From assembly GCA_027068695.1 (NCBI GenBank), contig JAMOMG010000262.1, positions 1-7,077 of the forward strand: 7,077 bases of DNA. Direction: 5' to 3'. Both the position numbers and the translations under genes were made by a program. This DNA comes from Flavobacteriaceae bacterium. Lineage in GTDB: Bacteria; Bacteroidota; Bacteroidia; Flavobacteriales; Flavobacteriaceae. Numbering within the stretch: the stretch's first letter is position 1; the number at the start of each line of letters is the position of its first letter. The notes beneath the pieces are model-generated. The model saw nothing but the letters and a program-made list of their open reading frames with translations. It was not told the DNA's origin and did not search any database. Positions 4,905-7,077 of the stretch are shown here, in pieces.

Positions 4905-4933
4905 CAAATGTACAAAATATTTGTAAATTGCAA
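4905..4933 (-). promoter_or_regulatory. Promoter of greA (-33 and -7 elements)
   Basis: On the minus strand, TTG (4933-4931), an 18-base spacer, and TACATTTG (4912-4905) match the Bacteroidota pattern TTG-N(17-23)-TAnnTTTG. This is the only promoter in the window where I see both elements. Transcription should start near 4900, giving a leader of about 55 bases. Confidence 0.65.
4916..4923 (+). promoter_or_regulatory. Weak -7 box for the Rieske-like lipoprotein gene
   Basis: AATATTTG is one mismatch from TAnnTTTG, 40 bases upstream of ATG 4964. It lies back to back with the greA -7 box (4905-4912), only 3 bases apart, and falls inside the greA promoter spacer. The two promoters, if both real, would compete. 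No -33 TTG is seen. Confidence 0.3.
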
Positions 4934-4963
4934 GCGTTTAGCTATAAACTTCATATTATAACT

Positions 4964-5383
4964 ATGCGAAAGCTATTTTTATTGTTGCCTTTCATTATGT
5001 TTTTTTCCTGTGAAAAAAATGTAACCAATGATATTTTACCCAATGTATCTGTAAATGTTACAATAAATATAGATTTACCCCAATATATTGATTTACAAAC
5101 TCCAACAGGCTGGGCCGAAATAACTGGAGGGATTAAAGGAATACTCATTCAAAATACTGGTATTGGAAATCCTCCTTACAAAGCCTATGATAGAGCCTGC
5201 CCTAACAATGATTGTGCTACTCCAATGGTTTTTGATGGAAGTTTAAAAATGAAATGCCCTTGTGATAATAGTGAGTATAGTATTATTGATGGCTCACCTC
5301 AAACTTCTGGAAATATTCATTTTGCTAGAGAATATAGAGTTAATGTTTTAAATTCTTCAACTCTAAATATTACCAATTTTTAA
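4964..5383 (+). CDS. Rieske-like lipoprotein lacking the Rieske histidines
   Basis: A 139-residue exported protein. Start ATG 4964 gives MRKLFLLLPFIMFFSC, a lipoprotein signal peptide with lipobox FFSC and lipidated Cys16; the upstream in-frame TTG 4928 would bury the signal and is rejected. The mature part is beta-rich. Residues 75-110 resemble the Rieske [2Fe-2S] cluster-binding fold: YDRACPNNDC (75-84), then MKCPCDNSEYSIIDGS (96-111). In a high-potential Rieske protein these would read CTHLGC and CPCHGS. All four cysteines (79, 84, 98, 100) are at the right spacing, but both histidine ligands are replaced, by Asn81 and Asp101. A normal [2Fe-2S] cluster is therefore unlikely; a disulphide-rich fold or another metal site is possible. 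I recall similar flavobacterial proteins sharing the loss. The likely location is anchored in the inner or outer membrane, facing the periplasm. Function is unknown. It is 48 bp upstream of purK, which has its own box. Confidence 0.85.
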   Translation: MRKLFLLLPFIMFFSCEKNVTNDILPNVSVNVTINIDLPQYIDLQTPTGWAEITGGIKGILIQNTGIGNPPYKAYDRACPNNDCATPMVFDGSLKMKCPCDNSEYSIIDGSPQTSGNIHFAREYRVNVLNSSTLNITNF

Positions 5384-5406
5384 CTTCTTAATTAAAAACA
5401 GATTCC

Positions 5407-5414
5407 TATTTTTG
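5407..5414 (+). promoter_or_regulatory. Predicted -7 box for purK-purE
   Basis: TATTTTTG is a full TAnnTTTG match. Its last G is the G of the upstream candidate start GTG 5414, so a transcript from here would start after that codon. It lies 17 bases before GTG 5432. No TTG -33 element is seen at the right distance. Confidence 0.45.
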
Positions 5415-5431
5415 TGCAAAAGCAACAGAAA

Positions 5432-6604
5432 GTGAAAAATTATTTCTCATCAAATTTTAAATTAGGTGTTTTAGGAGGTGGTCAATTAGGTAAAATGTTA
5501 TTAACCGAAACTCAAAAATTTGATATCTACACAAGTGTTTTAGATGATTCTTCTGAAGCTCCTTGTGCCCAAATATGCAATAAATTTACCCAAGGTAATT
5601 TATTAGATTTTGATACCGTTTACAATTTTGGCAAAACAGTTGATTTATTAACTATTGAAATTGAACATGTTAATATTGATGCATTAGTAAAGTTGGAAGA
5701 AGAGGGTTTAGAGATTTACCCACAACCAAGGGTTATTCAAACAATTCAACATAAAGGAAGACAAAAAGATTTTTTTGTTAAAAATAATATCCCAACATCT
5801 CCTCATAAACGGTTTTCATCCTTGGAGGAATTAAAAAATGAAGAACTCTCATTTCCTTTTGTTTGGAAATCTGCACAATTTGGCTATGATGGGACTGGTG
5901 TTAAAGTTGTTAAAAATAAAAATGATTTAAATTTATTGAATGATGTTGATTGTATTATTGAAAAATTAATTCCTTTTAAAAATGAACTTGCCGTAATTGT
6001 TGCAAGAAATAAAAATGGAGAACTTAAAACATATCCTGTTGTTGAAATGGAATTTCATCAAGAAGCCAATCAAGTAGAATATGTAATTTGTCCTGCAAGA
6101 ATTTCAAACGAAGTTGCCCAAAAAGCTCAAAAAATAGCTTTAAAAGTTGCTAAATCTTTTAAACATATTGGCTTATTAGCAGTTGAATTATTTCAAACAG
6201 AAAATGATGAAATTCTAGTCAACGAAGTTGCACCACGAACTCATAATAGCGGCCATTATAGTATTGAAGCCTCGTATACAAATCAATTTGAACAACATTT
6301 ACGCAGTATTTTAAACCTCCCATTGGGAAATACAGATAGTAAACTTGCTGGAATTATGGTAAATTTGGTTGGTGAAGAAGGCTATTCTGGTAATGTGGTT
6401 TATGAAAATATAGAAGAAATTTTAAAAATGGATGGAGTTACTCCACACATTTATGGTAAAAAGCAAACCAGACCTTTCAGAAAAATGGGGCATGTGACTA
6501 TCGTTAACACTAATTTAGAGAAAGCCAGAAAAATAGCAGAAAAAGTTAAAAATACCATTAGAGTAATTAGTGATAAATCGAGAATAAAGAAAATTAATCT
6601 TTGA
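5432..6604 (+). CDS. purK: N5-carboxyaminoimidazole ribonucleotide synthase
   Basis: A cytoplasmic ATP-grasp ligase that makes N5-CAIR from AIR, bicarbonate and ATP in de novo purine synthesis. From GTG 5432 it has 390 residues, the usual length for Flavobacteria. Landmarks are the N-terminal nucleotide-fold loop LGVLGGGQLGKMLL (11-24) and FVWKSAQFGYDGTGVKVV (143-160). These are followed by the ATP-grasp glycine-rich loop region and LVNEVAPRTHNSGHYSIEA (262-280), with the Glu/Asn metal ligands. The C-terminal segment RPFRKMGHVTIV (347-358) is also typical. The frame is open from GTG 5414, but that codon overlaps a promoter box. Homologues as I recall them begin M-N-Y-F-S-S, matching GTG 5432 (then KNYFSSNFKLG), so this start is preferred; there is no ATG candidate nearby. 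purE follows after 21 bp, so the two consecutive pathway steps are co-transcribed. Confidence 0.96.
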   Translation: MKNYFSSNFKLGVLGGGQLGKMLLTETQKFDIYTSVLDDSSEAPCAQICNKFTQGNLLDFDTVYNFGKTVDLLTIEIEHVNIDALVKLEEEGLEIYPQPRVIQTIQHKGRQKDFFVKNNIPTSPHKRFSSLEELKNEELSFPFVWKSAQFGYDGTGVKVVKNKNDLNLLNDVDCIIEKLIPFKNELAVIVARNKNGELKTYPVVEMEFHQEANQVEYVICPARISNEVAQKAQKIALKVAKSFKHIGLLAVELFQTENDEILVNEVAPRTHNSGHYSIEASYTNQFEQHLRSILNLPLGNTDSKLAGIMVNLVGEEGYSGNVVYENIEEILKMDGVTPHIYGKKQTRPFRKMGHVTIVNTNLEKARKIAEKVKNTIRVISDKSRIKKINL

Positions 6605-6625
6605 ATCTTTTAATATATATAAATC

Positions 6626-7077
6626 ATGAGCAAAGTAGGAATTATTATGGGAAGCAACTCAGACCTTCCAATTATGCAACAAGCTATAGATATTTTACAA
6701 AATTTTAATATTAAAATTGAGGTCGACATTGTTTCTGCACACAGAACTCCCGAAAAATTATTTGATTATGCTAAAAATGCTCATACAAGAGGAATTTCTG
6801 TAATAATTGCTGGTGCTGGGGGTGCGGCACACTTACCTGGAATGGTAGCTTCAATAAGCCCTCTTCCAATTATTGGAGTTCCTATCAAATCTTCAAACTC
6901 TATTGATGGCTGGGATTCAATTTTATCTATTTTACAAATGCCCAACGGTGTTCCTGTTGCAACTGTTGCCCTTAACGGTGCTAAAAATGCGGGTATCCTA
7001 GCAGCCCAAATTATTGGAATTTCTAATGAAAATATTCAAAATACCATTATTGATTTTAAAGAAAACTTAAAAAACAC
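6626..7077 (+). CDS. purE: N5-carboxyaminoimidazole ribonucleotide mutase, 3' end beyond window
   Basis: Class I PurE, which moves the carboxyl group of N5-CAIR, the PurK product, to give CAIR. From ATG 6626 the frame stays open for 150 complete codons to the window edge; family members are about 160-170 residues, so only the C-terminal tail is missing. Motifs are MGSNSDLP (8-15), the substrate loop [10 protein letters not shown] (36-45) containing the conserved His39, [15 protein letters not shown] (61-75) and [12 protein letters not shown] (105-116). These mark the bacterial N5-CAIR mutase class rather than the animal AIR carboxylase class, consistent with the adjacent purK. The start lies 21 bp after the purK stop, preceded by taatatatataaatc with no Shine-Dalgarno, and no separate promoter is seen, so it is most likely expressed from the purK promoter. 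Confidence 0.96.
   Translation, partial: MSKVGIIMGSNSDLPIMQQAIDILQNFNIKIEVDIVSAHRTPEKLFDYAKNAHTRGISVIIAGAGGAAHLPGMVASISPLPIIGVPIKSSNSIDGWDSILSILQMPNGVPVATVALNGAKNAGILAAQIIGISNENIQNTIIDFKENLKN

Noticed and set aside
4936..4949. GTTTA-GCTA-TAAAC inverted repeat upstream of the lipoprotein gene
   Set aside because: The 5-bp arms are weak and A/T-rich, and there is no partner site elsewhere in the window.

Overview
The window looks like ordinary core chromosome from a member of the Bacteroidota, most likely the family Flavobacteriaceae. The DNA is AT-rich. Promoter-like boxes match the Bacteroidota -7 consensus TAnnTTTG rather than TATAAT. None of the start codons has a Shine-Dalgarno sequence; A/T-rich leaders precede them instead. 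Protein families such as DUF3127, the flavin reductase paralogue ending in 'LLMK' and the Rieske-like lipoprotein are typical of that group. I see no phage, insertion sequence, CRISPR array, rRNA or tRNA.

Layout, left to right. Positions 1-566 (minus strand) hold a MazG-type nucleotide pyrophosphohydrolase with a small two-helix membrane protein immediately downstream; the latter is cut by the window edge. Positions 666-1325 (minus) hold aat, the L/F-tRNA-protein transferase of the N-degron pathway. It carries a 7-residue in-frame insertion that appears to be a copy of a short interspersed DNA repeat. A strong hairpin terminator (1353-1396) separates aat from a two-gene unit on the minus strand: flavin reductase, then a DUF3127 OB-like protein with an SSB-like acidic tail. 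A sensor histidine kinase is divergent from this unit (2748-3896, plus) and ends 2 bp from the convergent stop of a HIT-family hydrolase (3899-4285, minus). Upstream of HIT is greA (4367-4843, minus), with a terminator between the two. The greA leader contains a terminator-like hairpin plus U-run. Divergent from greA is a lipoprotein with Rieske-type cysteines but no Rieske histidines (4964-5383, plus). It is followed by purK (best start GTG 5432) and purE (cut at the right edge), which together convert AIR to CAIR in purine synthesis.

The genes do not form one pathway. They are short, independently promoted housekeeping units: nucleotide sanitation, N-degron tagging, transcript cleavage (GreA), nucleotide hydrolysis (HIT) and purine synthesis. 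There are also two flavobacterial proteins of unclear role and an orphan membrane kinase. Several database-style starts are corrected here: flavin reductase ATG 2655, HIT ATG 4285, lipoprotein ATG 4964 and purK GTG 5432. I found no convincing new multi-gene system. The points most worth a second look are the repeat inside aat, the histidine-less Rieske lipoprotein, the greA leader hairpin and the identical promoter cores of aat and the flavin reductase gene.
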